DNA of 40,890 nucleotides, taken from NCBI GenBank assembly GCA_029932985.1, contig JAOZPA010000004.1:1-40890 (forward strand). The letters are read 5' to 3'. Positions 27,475 to 36,660 of this stretch are shown here, one piece after another (the stretch's first letter is position 1; each line of letters begins with the position of its first letter). The notes beneath the pieces are model-generated. The model saw nothing but the letters and a program-made list of their open reading frames with translations. It did not search any database and was not told where the DNA came from. This DNA is from Campylobacterales bacterium (GTDB lineage Bacteria; Campylobacterota; Campylobacteria; Campylobacterales; JAOZPA01). Both the position numbers and the translations under genes were made by a program.

Positions 27475-27554
27475 AAAACATCCTTTAATTTTATCTTTTG
27501 GAATAATAGCTAAAAATAATTGATTATTCGATTAATTTCTATAAAAAGGAAAAT

Positions 27555-27626
27555 TCGGTGAGGAGACTAGAGAATAGGGAGGCAAGTAAGAAAGTAGATT
27601 AAGCGAGGCATAAGCCCCGTTTTTTT
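27555..27626 (+). other. Possible small transcript: mini-ORF plus intrinsic terminator
   Basis: On the plus strand, AAAAAGGA (27543-27550) precedes a GTG at 27558 that opens a 14-codon frame (MRRLENREASKKVD) ending exactly where a hairpin begins: GCGAGGC-ATAA-GCCCCGT (27603-27620, one mismatch) followed by a run of seven T. The GTG is part of a copy of the G-rich repeat (TCGGTGAGGAGACTAGAG). No plus-strand gene follows for several kb and no convincing promoter is seen, so it may be a small RNA, a leader remnant or incidental. Confidence 0.35.
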
Positions 27627-27640
27627 AATTAAATATTTGT

Positions 27641-27985
27641 CTAATATGGATTTTCATAAAAGATATATTGACCGCCTGTGTAGTTACTAAATTCAAAATA
27701 TACTTTTTTCTCATCTGTATCTACTTTGAAGTTTAAATTTTTGTCTATAAAGCCATAACCATATCTATATGGTCTAACTGAGTTATCATCTGTTCCCATT
27801 GCGGTTGAAAGTTTGCCGATTTTGATAAATCTCATCACCATTTTTTCTCCAGCATATATCTCTAAGACTCCATTTGTACCTGTCCAGTTTTGGACACCTC
27901 TGCTTAACTTGTTTTGTATCTCTTGGCAACCTGTCGAAAATAGCAAAAAAAATGCCACCACTGTTAAACTTAAACTTTTCCTCAT
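27641..27985 (-). CDS. Small lipoprotein of unknown function
   Basis: 114 residues with a lipoprotein signal ending LFSTGC (Cys20), followed by a beta-rich domain: GVLEIYAGEKMVMRFIKIGKLSTAMGTDD and KKVYFEFSNYTGGQYIFYENPY. The mature part may be a small beta-sandwich on the periplasmic face of a membrane. I do not recognise a family. RBS AAGGAACA. It lies 46 bp after the membrane-protein gene, same strand. Confidence 0.75.
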   Translation of the reverse strand: MRKSLSLTVVAFFLLFSTGCQEIQNKLSRGVQNWTGTNGVLEIYAGEKMVMRFIKIGKLSTAMGTDDNSVRPYRYGYGFIDKNLNFKVDTDEKKVYFEFSNYTGGQYIFYENPY

Positions 27986-28031
27986 ATTGTTCCTTATATT
28001 TTTGTTTGGGGTTATTGACTTTGTAAAAATC

Positions 28032-28568
28032 TTAAATACCCTTCGTTTCTAAATCTTTGACAATTTTATCAATCACATTTGGTACAAGTCTTTCTGAAAA
28101 ACCTGTAATAAATCCAATCATTATCGCTTTTATACCATCAATTCTAGCCTCTGGCTTTACATTTATAAAAATATCTGCTACATTTGTATAGGGTAAATCT
28201 AAACCCTGAAATTTTGGAAAAATCTCTCCACTAATAACTCCTGAAATACAGATACCATAAAATATAATTGCCAAAAAACCAGAAACAAAAGGTGTGATAT
28301 AGAGTTGTAAAATTGCCATAAAATTAAGATGGGGAGTAAGTTGATTCTCCTCAGATAGAGGTATATTTTTAATTCTTAAATAGGAGTTCAAAAGTCCCCC
28401 AGTTGCTCCAGCTAAAAATATCAACATCATCAAAGGCACACTCTCATTCTCTTTGGTTTTCATACTAAATATAACCAATAGATAGATTACAGATATTGCC
28501 ATAGTGATAATAGCATGAAATCTCAAACTTTTCAAGATTGGATAAACTTCTAAATTACAAACTTTCAT
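28032..28568 (-). CDS. Integral membrane protein, unknown function
   Basis: 178 residues with three clear hydrophobic segments (FHAIITMAISVIYLLVIF; VPLMMLIFLAGATGGLLNSYL; AILQLYITPFVSGFLAIIFYGICI), then a polar loop and a final segment ending GFITGFSERLVPNVIDKI. A GFSER-type end occurs in other uncharacterised bacterial membrane proteins, but no function follows. It starts one base after the YrdC-like gene stop, so the two are probably translated together. Confidence 0.75.
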   Translation of the reverse strand: MKVCNLEVYPILKSLRFHAIITMAISVIYLLVIFSMKTKENESVPLMMLIFLAGATGGLLNSYLRIKNIPLSEENQLTPHLNFMAILQLYITPFVSGFLAIIFYGICISGVISGEIFPKFQGLDLPYTNVADIFINVKPEARIDGIKAIMIGFITGFSERLVPNVIDKIVKDLETKGI

Positions 28569-28569
28569 A

Positions 28570-29010
28570 TCATCTTAACCTTTTGATTTTTTTTCTACCA
28601 ATTTTATATAGCTTGGAAGAGCCTTTTTCTTGTAGTCCACGGGAATCTTCCACTATGATTTCACAAACTTTTTTTGCAAATTTCTCATCATAGTTCAGTG
28701 AACTTAAATTGGCAGAACTAGAAAAACTCCATCCGATTTTTTTTAGAAACCTCAAATGAAACTCATCTTTTACAACTCTAATCGCACAATTATTTGGATA
28801 GATAAATGTCGATTTAGATTCTTTCCTAACTTTTTTTTTGAATTTGTTAGGTACTCTTGCAAATTTTTGCAATCTTTTCAAACTATCAATTGTAACTAAA
28901 AACTTTTTTCCTAAACTCCTTTGTTTTATTTTGGCAATTTTTTTATTATCTTGGGATAAAAAACCAACAGTTGTATCACTTTGAGCTAAAAAAAGAGTTT
29001 TTTTGTTCAT
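28570..29010 (-). CDS. Short YrdC/Sua5-like protein
   Basis: Protein of 146 residues with the outline of a YrdC (threonylcarbamoyl-AMP synthase) domain: LAQSDTTVGFLSQDNKKIAKIKQR at the N-terminus, STFIYPNNCAIRVVKDEFHL in the middle and GWSFSSSANLSSLNYD, equivalent to the STSAN motif. It is shorter than standard TsaC (about 190 residues), very basic, and the canonical PTDTVYG is changed to QSDTTVG. It may be the Campylobacterota TsaC-type enzyme for tRNA t6A37 or a degenerate paralogue. Its start overlaps the GIN-domain gene stop (TAATG). Confidence 0.7.
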   Translation of the reverse strand: MNKKTLFLAQSDTTVGFLSQDNKKIAKIKQRSLGKKFLVTIDSLKRLQKFARVPNKFKKKVRKESKSTFIYPNNCAIRVVKDEFHLRFLKKIGWSFSSSANLSSLNYDEKFAKKVCEIIVEDSRGLQEKGSSKLYKIGRKKIKRLR

Positions 29011-29660
29011 TAGTCATTAGAGTTTATTTCAGCAACTCCTGTCACATTTTTTTTGACACTTTTTGGATTTCCTATATAATTTATCTCAGAACTTTCATAA
29101 GCAGTTGCATCTAATTTATCACTCACAAAAAGTTTGAGTTCACTAGCCCCTTTTACCATAACTACTGCATTTTTGACCTTTAGTGAACCTAAATCCACCT
29201 CAACAGAGCCATCAATTTTGACATTTAAATTTGAAACTTTTCCACTTCCGCTTAAAGTCCCCGAGCCATTTAAATTAATTTTGAGATTTTTTTCACTCAA
29301 GCCACTAACCTTTATTTCACTAGCTCCATCTGACTTAATCGCTTTTAAACTAGGTGTGCTAATTGTGATTTTTATCTCACTTTGTGTTGAAAAACTTTTG
29401 CTACTATCTATTATTAATTCACCATCAACTACATTAAAATTGATAACTTCAACAATATTTTTATCAGCCTTTATTTTGCACTTTAAATTTTCACCAACTT
29501 TTATCTTTAAATCAGCGATAGTTTTTAGATTTAATTGTGAAAAATTTGTGATTTGACAATTTTGAGATATAATTGTACCTGAATCTTCAATCATTGAGCC
29601 ACTAGCCATTGCCAAACTGGAGACAATAGAGGATAGTAAAATTTTTTTGAATAATTTCAT
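29010..29660 (-). CDS. Secreted GIN-domain (DUF2807) beta-helix protein
   Basis: 216 residues with a signal peptide (KKILLSSIVSSLAMA) and a repetitive beta-strand protein resembling the DUF2807 'head GIN' family: FSQLNLKTIADLKIKVGENLKC, then repeats such as LKAIKSDGASEIKVSGLSEKNLKINLNGSGTLSGSG and VDLGSLKVKNAVVMVKGASELKL. Such proteins are predicted to be periplasmic or surface beta-helices of unknown role. First gene of a tightly overlapping trio; RBS AAAGGATTC. Confidence 0.82.
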   Translation of the reverse strand: MKLFKKILLSSIVSSLAMASGSMIEDSGTIISQNCQITNFSQLNLKTIADLKIKVGENLKCKIKADKNIVEVINFNVVDGELIIDSSKSFSTQSEIKITISTPSLKAIKSDGASEIKVSGLSEKNLKINLNGSGTLSGSGKVSNLNVKIDGSVEVDLGSLKVKNAVVMVKGASELKLFVSDKLDATAYESSEINYIGNPKSVKKNVTGVAEINSND

Positions 29661-29736
29661 AAGAATCCTTTCATTAGATTTTATTTAAAAAATTATTTTA
29701 GCTAAATTATGATTAGAAAAGTTTGAATTAGGTGCT

Positions 29737-29762
29737 AATTCCCCCATAGAGATGAGGGAATT
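29737..29762. terminator. Hairpin between the histidine-kinase gene and the GIN gene
   Basis: AATTCCCCCAT and ATGAGGGAATT pair over 11 positions with one mismatch around an AGAG loop, 43 bp after the kinase stop. No U-run follows on the minus strand, so it may be a 3'-end stabiliser or weak terminator. Confidence 0.5.
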
Positions 29763-29804
29763 AAGCTTGAAGAGTTTGATGGTGGAGGTTTTATAAAATA
29801 AAGC

Positions 29805-32453
29805 TTATAATCTTTCTATTAATTCAGAAAATTCAATTAAGTTTTGCTCTATTCCCTCAACATCGTAGGATTTAATATTTTCTATTAAAGTTTTTGTATA
29901 ATCTAAGACATCTTGGTTTTGAAACTCTTTACCAATCTCATAGACATTTCTTGCAAATACTTTACACTCTTTGAAATTTAGGATTTCCAGATTGTTTTTG
30001 TATTCATTTGAATTTTTAAGCTCCTCTAACTTCCAAATCAAATCTAAGTTATTGTATGTAACTTCTGAGATAGCTTCTCGTTTTGCTTTATCAATAGTGA
30101 GTTTAGTCTCTTTCAATCTCTCATTATTTTTAACACGATTTAAATTAATTGGGCAAATAATTTTTAGATGTGTACCCTCATTTATCTCACTTTGAATCTC
30201 TATATGATAATTTAATAGTTTAGTCAATTTTTTTACTATTGCAAAACCGATACCGAGAAAATCAACTACATCTTGAGGGGCATCATTTTTAAATGCATCT
30301 TGAATTCTTGCTAGATTTGTAGGGCTAATTCCCACTCCACTATCGCTAATTAAGATTATTAACTCATCATCATTGGAGGTTACTTCAATTTTAATAAAAC
30401 CTTTTTCGGTATATTTAATTGAATTATTAACCGCATTTATGATAATCTGTCGCAATCTTGTCTGGTCACTTTCGATAAATCTAGGAATATCATCACTTAT
30501 CTCTATTGAAAACTTAAGGTTTTTTTCAGTAATTTTCTGGATAAAAATATCTCTAATTTTGACGAAAAAATACTCTAAATCAATTGAAGTGTGGTAGAGT
30601 TTAATTTTTTTATGCTCTAGCAAACTTATATCAATAATATCATTGATAATTAGCAAAAGATTATCTCCACTCGCTTTTATTGACTCTAAATATTTCCTTT
30701 GAGTTTTTGTCAAATCATCATTTTCAAGCAGTTGAGCAAAACCTTTAATAGCATTTAATGGTGTCTTTAAATCATGAGAAATATTATTTATAAACTCATT
30801 TTTAATCTCTTTATTTCTCTTTAAAAAGTTTATATTATCATTAATTTTCTTCTTAAAAGAGATGTCAACAATCGCCAAAACCACTAAATCTGGATTTTTA
30901 TCAGTAATAGATGAACCTGTAATATGGCAATAAATATCTTTACCCTCGCTATTAATTAAAGTTTGTTCAATATCAAGCATTGAGCCTTGTTTAATTTTAT
31001 CTTCAATCTCATCTCGAAGACGACTAAAATCTTTTTTATTTAAATAGAGATTTTGCATCTCTTGCCCAACGATATTACTCTCTTTAAAATTAAAAAGTTT
31101 ACAAAATCCAGGATTTACCTCTATAATTCTCAAATTTTCATCTAAAAATAGAAAAGCAATCTTATTATTGGAAAAAATCATCTGTTTTTTCTGTGTTATA
31201 TCATCTAACACACCTCGGTTTTCTTGAAGTTGCTGTTGATAGTTGAAATTAATCTTATCCTTTTTTTCAATCTCTCCCTCTTTAACCGTCAACTCTTTTT
31301 TATGAATAGACATAATTTTTTTAACAAGCTGAATGAGAGTAAAAGAGATAGCTCCAATTGCTAAAAGTATTAGAAAACCAATAAACATCGATTCTTTCAA
31401 TCTTTTATCATATTTCTCACCAATCTCTAACTTTTTCTGCTCAATCTCCTGCTTGACTTTATCCACATCCACTCCAGCACTAATTAGCCATTGCCAATCA
31501 CTATAAAGGAAAAAGTAGGCGATATTATCTTTTTTTTGCCCATTTTGATAGGATTTAAAAACAATCCCTCTATTTAAAATATCTCGATTTATCTCATCTT
31601 GATATTGTCTTTTGAGATATGCAATCTCTTCACCACCCTTTATAGGTGCCATCAAAAGGTCTAAATTATCATACTCATCAATTTTAAAAATAGTGATTCT
31701 CTTATCTTTATCACTAATCCCCTTGACTTTCAACATTTCAATTGCACTATTTTTGATGTTTTTATCAAGATTATTTACATTTTTTGCATAACCCACAATC
31801 CAATTAAAAGGTTCAAAATAACTAGTAAAAGCCATCTTTTTAATTTTTAGAATAGAATCTTTATAAGTTTTCAAAGTTGTAAAATCAACATACCCCTTCT
31901 CCTCTATCTGAATCTTATTGTAAAAAGCCTCCACATATTTATATCCATTAGAATCAATATCTTCCGCACAATTCATCCCCTCTTTGAGAGTATTTGTGGG
32001 TAGAAGTTTCGCTACAATATTATTTCTAGCTTTAATCTCATATATAAATATCTCATTATGTTTATCACTATTACTCAATGTTTTTAAGATAGCAATAATC
32101 TCCCGTTTAATCTCTTTATCACTTTTTTCTGAAGACCTATTATACATCGCCGCGGCTAATTTAATCGCAGTTGTTGTATTAAATTGTAAATTATCTTTGA
32201 CTTTTTGTTTAGCTAAAAGTTTTTGATAATTGATTTGATTTACAACATCATGAACTTCACTTCTGATAGATTTTTTCTCCTTCTCTATCATCGTTTCTAA
32301 AATTTGTTCATTTTCTTTGTTGAACTCTTCCAGTGATTCTTGAAGCGATAAATTATAGTAGGCGATAACACCCATTATAAAAATTGCAAACACAATATTT
32401 AATGTAATTATATTTCTCGATAAATATTTCCCTCTCTCTGCTGTTGCCATCAT
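29805..32453 (-). CDS. Membrane sensor histidine kinase (Cache-PAS-HisKA-HATPase)
   Basis: 882 residues. Membrane helix at about 14-34, a large extracytoplasmic Cache-like sensor (about 40-345, with KYVEAFYNKIQIEEKGYVDF and PFNWIVGYAKN), a second helix (about 355-379), coiled coil, PAS (about 425-540), HisKA with His560 in NISHDLKTP, and an ATPase domain with NAVNNSIKYTEKG and DSGVG. After the ATPase comes a helical tail of about 100 residues ending NLIEFSELIERL, which resembles the C-terminal bundle of hybrid kinases but has no receiver before it. Its start overlaps the response regulator-GGDEF stop by four bases (ATGA), so the two are cotranslated and probably form one signalling pair. Confidence 0.9.
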   Translation of the reverse strand: MMATAERGKYLSRNIITLNIVFAIFIMGVIAYYNLSLQESLEEFNKENEQILETMIEKEKKSIRSEVHDVVNQINYQKLLAKQKVKDNLQFNTTTAIKLAAAMYNRSSEKSDKEIKREIIAILKTLSNSDKHNEIFIYEIKARNNIVAKLLPTNTLKEGMNCAEDIDSNGYKYVEAFYNKIQIEEKGYVDFTTLKTYKDSILKIKKMAFTSYFEPFNWIVGYAKNVNNLDKNIKNSAIEMLKVKGISDKDKRITIFKIDEYDNLDLLMAPIKGGEEIAYLKRQYQDEINRDILNRGIVFKSYQNGQKKDNIAYFFLYSDWQWLISAGVDVDKVKQEIEQKKLEIGEKYDKRLKESMFIGFLILLAIGAISFTLIQLVKKIMSIHKKELTVKEGEIEKKDKINFNYQQQLQENRGVLDDITQKKQMIFSNNKIAFLFLDENLRIIEVNPGFCKLFNFKESNIVGQEMQNLYLNKKDFSRLRDEIEDKIKQGSMLDIEQTLINSEGKDIYCHITGSSITDKNPDLVVLAIVDISFKKKINDNINFLKRNKEIKNEFINNISHDLKTPLNAIKGFAQLLENDDLTKTQRKYLESIKASGDNLLLIINDIIDISLLEHKKIKLYHTSIDLEYFFVKIRDIFIQKITEKNLKFSIEISDDIPRFIESDQTRLRQIIINAVNNSIKYTEKGFIKIEVTSNDDELIILISDSGVGISPTNLARIQDAFKNDAPQDVVDFLGIGFAIVKKLTKLLNYHIEIQSEINEGTHLKIICPINLNRVKNNERLKETKLTIDKAKREAISEVTYNNLDLIWKLEELKNSNEYKNNLEILNFKECKVFARNVYEIGKEFQNQDVLDYTKTLIENIKSYDVEGIEQNLIEFSELIERL

Positions 32454-33373
32454 AACACCTCCACTCTATTTCGACCATTTCTTTTCGCTTCATACATCCC
32501 CTCATCTGCTCTTAAAATCAATGTATCTTGTGTATCATTTTCCCTAAAAGCAGTTACCCCAAAACTACAAGTTATATTTTTATCTAACCCCTTAAATTCC
32601 CTCTCGGAAACTTTTAACCTTAATTTATTAGCAATCTCTTTCGCCCCATTTAAATCTGTTTTTGGCAAATAAAGAATAAACTCCTCTCCCCCCCATCTCG
32701 CAAATACATCTGAAATCCGAATCTCCCTTTTTACAACTTTTGCAATATCTACAAGCACAATATCCCCAACCTTATGCCCATAAGTATCATTAACTTTTTT
32801 AAAATGGTCAACATCAAAAAAGATAATAGACAACGGCTCTTTATACCTTTTCGTCTCGTTGATTTTCTCCTCTAAAAGCATATCAAACTTTAATCTATTA
32901 TAGATTTTTGTAAGTGAATCGGTACTTGCCAAAATTTTTTCCCGTCTTAATGCCTCTTTTAACTCACCAGTCCTTCTTTGTAGAGTCAGATGAGTATTTA
33001 CCCTCGCCATCAATTCAATCCCATTAAACGGCTTAGTGATATAATCCACCCCGCCAACGTGAAACCCAGTTCTAATACTCTCAGTGTCATCACGAGCAGT
33101 TATAAAAATTATAGGAATATCTTTAAAATAACTATTTTTTTTAATCTGCATACAGGTCTCAAATCCATCCATTATGGGCATCATAATATCCAATAATACC
33201 ATATCAAATTTCATCGCTTTAAGTGCTTTAATCGCCCCCTCACCACTATTCACAGCTGAGACATCAAATTTATTTGTCTCAAGAAGCGAAGCTAAAATTT
33301 GAATATTCAACTTATTATCATCTACAACTAAAATCTTAGAACCTCTATTATTATCTATATGCTCAAAACTCAT
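32450..33373 (-). CDS. Response regulator with GGDEF diguanylate cyclase domain
   Basis: 307 residues, PleD-like order: receiver domain (about 12-130) with acidic D18/D19, phospho-acceptor D62 in LLDIMMP and K114 in YITKPF, then a GGDEF domain (about 145-307) with active-site RWGGEEF (228-232). RISD (219-222), five residues upstream, is an intact product-inhibition I-site. It is therefore expected to make c-di-GMP when phosphorylated, presumably by the kinase encoded directly downstream. A TATAAT -10 candidate lies at 33433-33438 on the minus strand. Confidence 0.93.
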   Translation of the reverse strand: MSFEHIDNNRGSKILVVDDNKLNIQILASLLETNKFDVSAVNSGEGAIKALKAMKFDMVLLDIMMPIMDGFETCMQIKKNSYFKDIPIIFITARDDTESIRTGFHVGGVDYITKPFNGIELMARVNTHLTLQRRTGELKEALRREKILASTDSLTKIYNRLKFDMLLEEKINETKRYKEPLSIIFFDVDHFKKVNDTYGHKVGDIVLVDIAKVVKREIRISDVFARWGGEEFILYLPKTDLNGAKEIANKLRLKVSEREFKGLDKNITCSFGVTAFRENDTQDTLILRADEGMYEAKRNGRNRVEVL

Positions 33374-33432
33374 TTTCTACTCCATTCTAAAATTTTTAAT
33401 TTTTTTTAATTTTTTATACTTCTAAGTTTATA

Positions 33433-33438
33433 ATTATA
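33433..33438 (-). promoter_or_regulatory. -10 candidate of the GGDEF-kinase operon
   Basis: GATTCTATAATTATAAAC on the minus strand contains TATAAT about 60 bp before the GGDEF gene start, in a very AT-rich gap. Confidence 0.45.
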
Positions 33439-33605
33439 GAATCTATCTCTTTGAACTATATTAAGTTTATAAACTCATTTTATTTTATTGATTTTTCTTT
33501 AAGTTTGTTTATTTGAATATTTCGCTATCTATAAAATCCTAAATAAAACCTATAAAAGCCTTAACTGTGGGGTTTTATTGCAAATAATAGAGCTATAATG
33601 TTAAA

Positions 33606-34484
33606 CTATAACTGACCCCAATTTAATTTTTCCTTGATAGTTTGAAAATAATTTTTTTCAACCCTATGAATCATTTTTACACCTCTTTTCCCAATTTTCA
33701 CCTCAACAGACTCTAAATCCCTCATCCGATACACCTCTTGCCCATCAATAATGATAGATAAGTCACTATCACTTTTGAACTTTACTGAAAAATTTACAGG
33801 CATAATCAGTGGTCTTTGAGTGAGTGAATGTGGCGATATGGGGGTAAGAATAAGAGCTTGAGTTAGCGGATACACCACAGGTCCCCCAACGGAAAGATTA
33901 TAAGCTGTTGAGCCTGTGGGGGTTGAGAGAATCAAACCATCACCCTTGTAATTATTGATAATATGACCATTAACCAAAGCTTTAATATTGCACATTCCAT
34001 CGACACTATGTCTCGAAAAAACGGCATCATTAAATGCTACAACTTTACGACTTTTGCCATCTTTATAATTAAACTTAACAGTCAAAACCATACGATTATC
34101 TATCCGATATTCCCCAGCAAAAATTTTATCTAAAAAACTGCTACTCTCTTCACATTTTATATCGGTGAGAAAACCTAAATTCCCAGCATAAATCCCCAAA
34201 ATTGGTTTTTTAAATTTATAGCTTCTACGACAAAGTGAAATTAAAGTACCATCGCCACCAATCGCTATCAAAAAATCACTTTTTTTACACATCTTTTCAA
34301 ACTCAATCCCCTCACAGCCCAAAAGTGTTGAGGAGTATTTTGAAACATAAAGCTTAATTCCTAGCTTTTTTAACTTTTTTTTGATTTTAAGATAATGAAC
34401 TTTTAACTCTGGTGAATTTGGTCGAATCACAAGCCCCACTGCTCGAATCTTTTTCATTTTTTTAAAACTAGTTAGAATATCCAT
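33606..34484 (-). CDS. nadK: NAD kinase
   Basis: Phosphorylates NAD to NADP in the cytosol (292 residues). It contains the GGDGT signature (LIAIGGDGTLIS), LGFLTDI, the NE/D-type NDAVFSRHS loop and GDGLILSTPTGSTAYNLSVGGPVV. Start ATG 34484 follows the YggS-type gene by 3 bp; the ribosome binding site is weak, so translation is probably coupled. Confidence 0.95.
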   Translation of the reverse strand: MDILTSFKKMKKIRAVGLVIRPNSPELKVHYLKIKKKLKKLGIKLYVSKYSSTLLGCEGIEFEKMCKKSDFLIAIGGDGTLISLCRRSYKFKKPILGIYAGNLGFLTDIKCEESSSFLDKIFAGEYRIDNRMVLTVKFNYKDGKSRKVVAFNDAVFSRHSVDGMCNIKALVNGHIINNYKGDGLILSTPTGSTAYNLSVGGPVVYPLTQALILTPISPHSLTQRPLIMPVNFSVKFKSDSDLSIIIDGQEVYRMRDLESVEVKIGKRGVKMIHRVEKNYFQTIKEKLNWGQL

Positions 34485-34487
34485 AGA

Positions 34488-35159
34488 TTATCTTTTGAAA
34501 ATAGAGCTACCAACCCTAACCATATTTGACCCACATTTAATAGCCAGTTCAAAATCCCCACTCATCCCCATTGAGCAATATTTCGCACCATTAGATTTTA
34601 GTTTTTCAAAAATATCATAACTATCCTCAAAACTTTTTTGAATCAATTTCACATCTTCACTCATCGCTCCAATACTCATAACCCCCAAAAGATTTAAATT
34701 TTTACAATTTTCTCTGATTTTTAAAAACTCTTCAATCGCTCGATTCTGCTCAATTCCATTTTTTTGTTTCTCATTTGCAGAATTTATCTGGAGCAAAATA
34801 TTCATCTTTCTATTTTTTATCTCAAGTCGTTTATCTATCTCGTGAGCTAACTCAAAACTCTCACAAGATTGCATCAAAAACGGATTTAAATCTATCAATT
34901 TATTAATCTTATTTTTTTGCAACCGACCCATAAAATGCCACTCCAACGGAATATCATCAAGCAAAGAGATTTTATTTTCCAAATCCTGCACACGATTTTC
35001 CCCAAAAGCCCTCTGCCCACATTCAAAAACATTTCGTACATCATTTGCTTGTGAATATTTACTAACTGCCACAATCTTCACAATATGATGCCCACTGACC
35101 CCAAGCCTAGCATCTTCAACTCGCTGTATTACATCATCTAAATTCATATTATAATTCAT
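34488..35159 (-). CDS. YggS/PLPHP-family pyridoxal phosphate homeostasis protein
   Basis: Single-domain PLP-binding barrel (about 223 residues). The PLP lysine lies in KIVAVSKYSQ; FGENRVQDLENK, LEWHFMGRLQKNKI and the phosphate-binding SMGMSGDFELAIKCGSNMVRVGSSIF are all present. The tracked start at 35222 adds a chance hydrophobic leader; ATG 35159 has AAGGG at suitable spacing and a GCTATAAT -10 box (35179-35184, minus strand) lies just upstream of it. Confidence 0.92.
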   Translation of the reverse strand: MNYNMNLDDVIQRVEDARLGVSGHHIVKIVAVSKYSQANDVRNVFECGQRAFGENRVQDLENKISLLDDIPLEWHFMGRLQKNKINKLIDLNPFLMQSCESFELAHEIDKRLEIKNRKMNILLQINSANEKQKNGIEQNRAIEEFLKIRENCKNLNLLGVMSIGAMSEDVKLIQKSFEDSYDIFEKLKSNGAKYCSMGMSGDFELAIKCGSNMVRVGSSIFKR

Positions 35160-35178
35160 ACATACCCTTAATAGTTTT

Positions 35179-35184
35179 ATTATA
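35179..35184 (-). promoter_or_regulatory. -10 box of the yggS-nadK operon
   Basis: On the minus strand AGCTATAATAAAAC contains TATAAT about 20 bp upstream of the preferred start, which helps exclude the longer ORF. Confidence 0.5.
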
Positions 35185-35426
35185 GCTTGATTTGTTGATA
35201 AAAAGATAAAATAGAGATTCAAAATGGAGAGATTTAATATTAACTTCTGATAATTTCCCTTGAAATTAATATTTTCTATATTTATTTTTAAACTAAATAT
35301 AAATTGAGTATTAAAGAAAAAAAATTTAAGCTTCAGTTCAATTTAGATAAGAAAAAAATATTTTTTGCTTTACTTTTATCTTTAATATGATAAAATTATA
35401 GATAAAATTTTATTTGGAGGCTTAAG

Positions 35427-36590
35427 ATGAAAAAAGTTATAAGATTTTCGCTAATAGCGATTTTGGCTACAAATGTTTATGCAAACTGGGATGATTTTTT
35501 AAAAGGTTCGGGGACTGAAGATGCAGTTCTGCACGATGATGGAAAAATTTATGATTCAGGGGTACTTTATAATGCAAAAGTGAGTTACCAATTTACAGTT
35601 TTTGATAATAACCAGCATCACGACGACAATGATAGAGTTTGGATTAAAATTGAGGGAGATGGAGTGACTATTGAAACTCCTAGAGATGGTTTAACCAAAG
35701 ATGAGTTAACCGACTGGGGAAAAGCAAATGCCGATGCCCTTATGAAAGCTATTTATGGTGGTGACCCAACTGCCACAATGTCTGGTCAATCCACCTCATC
35801 CTCATCTGCCGCAACAAAAAGCCGAAACTTAGGTATGATAAGCTCACTTAGCAACAATTTTTCATCCAAAGTTTTGATGAATAGTGAATCTGCAACTATC
35901 AAAAACAAAGGTGAAAGTGGTGATGCAAGTTCTGGAGTTTTAAACTACTCCTATGATTTTACAAATGGCGACAAATTAGGTTTTTTGACCACTTACCGAT
36001 ATACAAAAATCAATGACCACTGGGGTTCAAAATCTGGAAATCTCTCACTCATCCCATTTTACACCATAAATAGTATCATAAATAGTCAGCTCGACATTGC
36101 AACCACAATCAACTTAATCGGAAGTGCGGTATATTTGGAATCCTCAATTTTCCCAGATGGTGGCGGATATTTAGAATACGGTGCAGGGGCTGGAGTTATG
36201 CCTACATACAAAATCACCGAAAATTTTTGGCTAAATACAAGCTTGGCATATCAATACAGCAAAAAATATATCCCAAGCTCAAAAGTCCCTGAAGATTTAG
36301 AATTCGTCGCAGATGCCATCAATAATCTTGAACCTATGCAAACAATAAATTATGGAATCGGGGCAAAATATCACTTTACAAAACAATGGAGAGCTAGTGC
36401 CGATGTCCTACAAATTATGCAATTAGCAAGAGAGGATTTAGAGGAGGGGCGAGACAAAGCCACCTATTATATGGCACAAACTCAATATGATTTATACAGC
36501 TGGACTTTGGGTTTAGGATATAAAATCGTAAGAGATGTCGCAGATTACGAAGAGGACTCATATATGTTCACTTGTAAATATAATTGGTAG
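35427..36590 (+). CDS. Predicted outer-membrane beta-barrel protein
   Basis: 387 residues. A signal peptide (RFSLIAILATNVYA) is followed by a soluble part of about 130 residues rich in Asp/His (DNNQHHDDNDRVWIKIEGDG) and a Ser-rich linker (SGQSTSSSSAATKSR). From about residue 165, alternating amphipathic strands suggest a barrel of roughly 10-12 strands ending in the aromatic residue of YMFTCKYNW, as expected for BAM substrates. The layout resembles a very short autotransporter, but no family is diagnostic. RBS GGAGG. Terminator follows. Whether it works with the amyloid-like locus downstream is unknown. Confidence 0.7.
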   Translation: MKKVIRFSLIAILATNVYANWDDFLKGSGTEDAVLHDDGKIYDSGVLYNAKVSYQFTVFDNNQHHDDNDRVWIKIEGDGVTIETPRDGLTKDELTDWGKANADALMKAIYGGDPTATMSGQSTSSSSAATKSRNLGMISSLSNNFSSKVLMNSESATIKNKGESGDASSGVLNYSYDFTNGDKLGFLTTYRYTKINDHWGSKSGNLSLIPFYTINSIINSQLDIATTINLIGSAVYLESSIFPDGGGYLEYGAGAGVMPTYKITENFWLNTSLAYQYSKKYIPSSKVPEDLEFVADAINNLEPMQTINYGIGAKYHFTKQWRASADVLQIMQLAREDLEEGRDKATYYMAQTQYDLYSWTLGLGYKIVRDVADYEEDSYMFTCKYNW

Positions 36591-36631
36591 CCTAAAGGTT
36601 TATGACCCTGCAAGAATACCCTATCAATTAC

Positions 36632-36660
36632 AAAAAACCTCGAATCTCTTCGGGGTTTTG
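36632..36660. terminator. Intrinsic terminator (bidirectional) after the barrel gene
   Basis: AAAAA-ACCTCGAA-tctc-TTCGGGGT-TTTTG gives an 8-bp stem with one G-T pair, flanked by A and T runs, 41 bp after the barrel stop. Confidence 0.8.

Noticed and set aside
33593-33598. GCTATAAT -10-like box on the plus strand before the nadK stop
   Set aside because: No plus-strand gene follows; an antisense transcript is possible but not supported by other signals.
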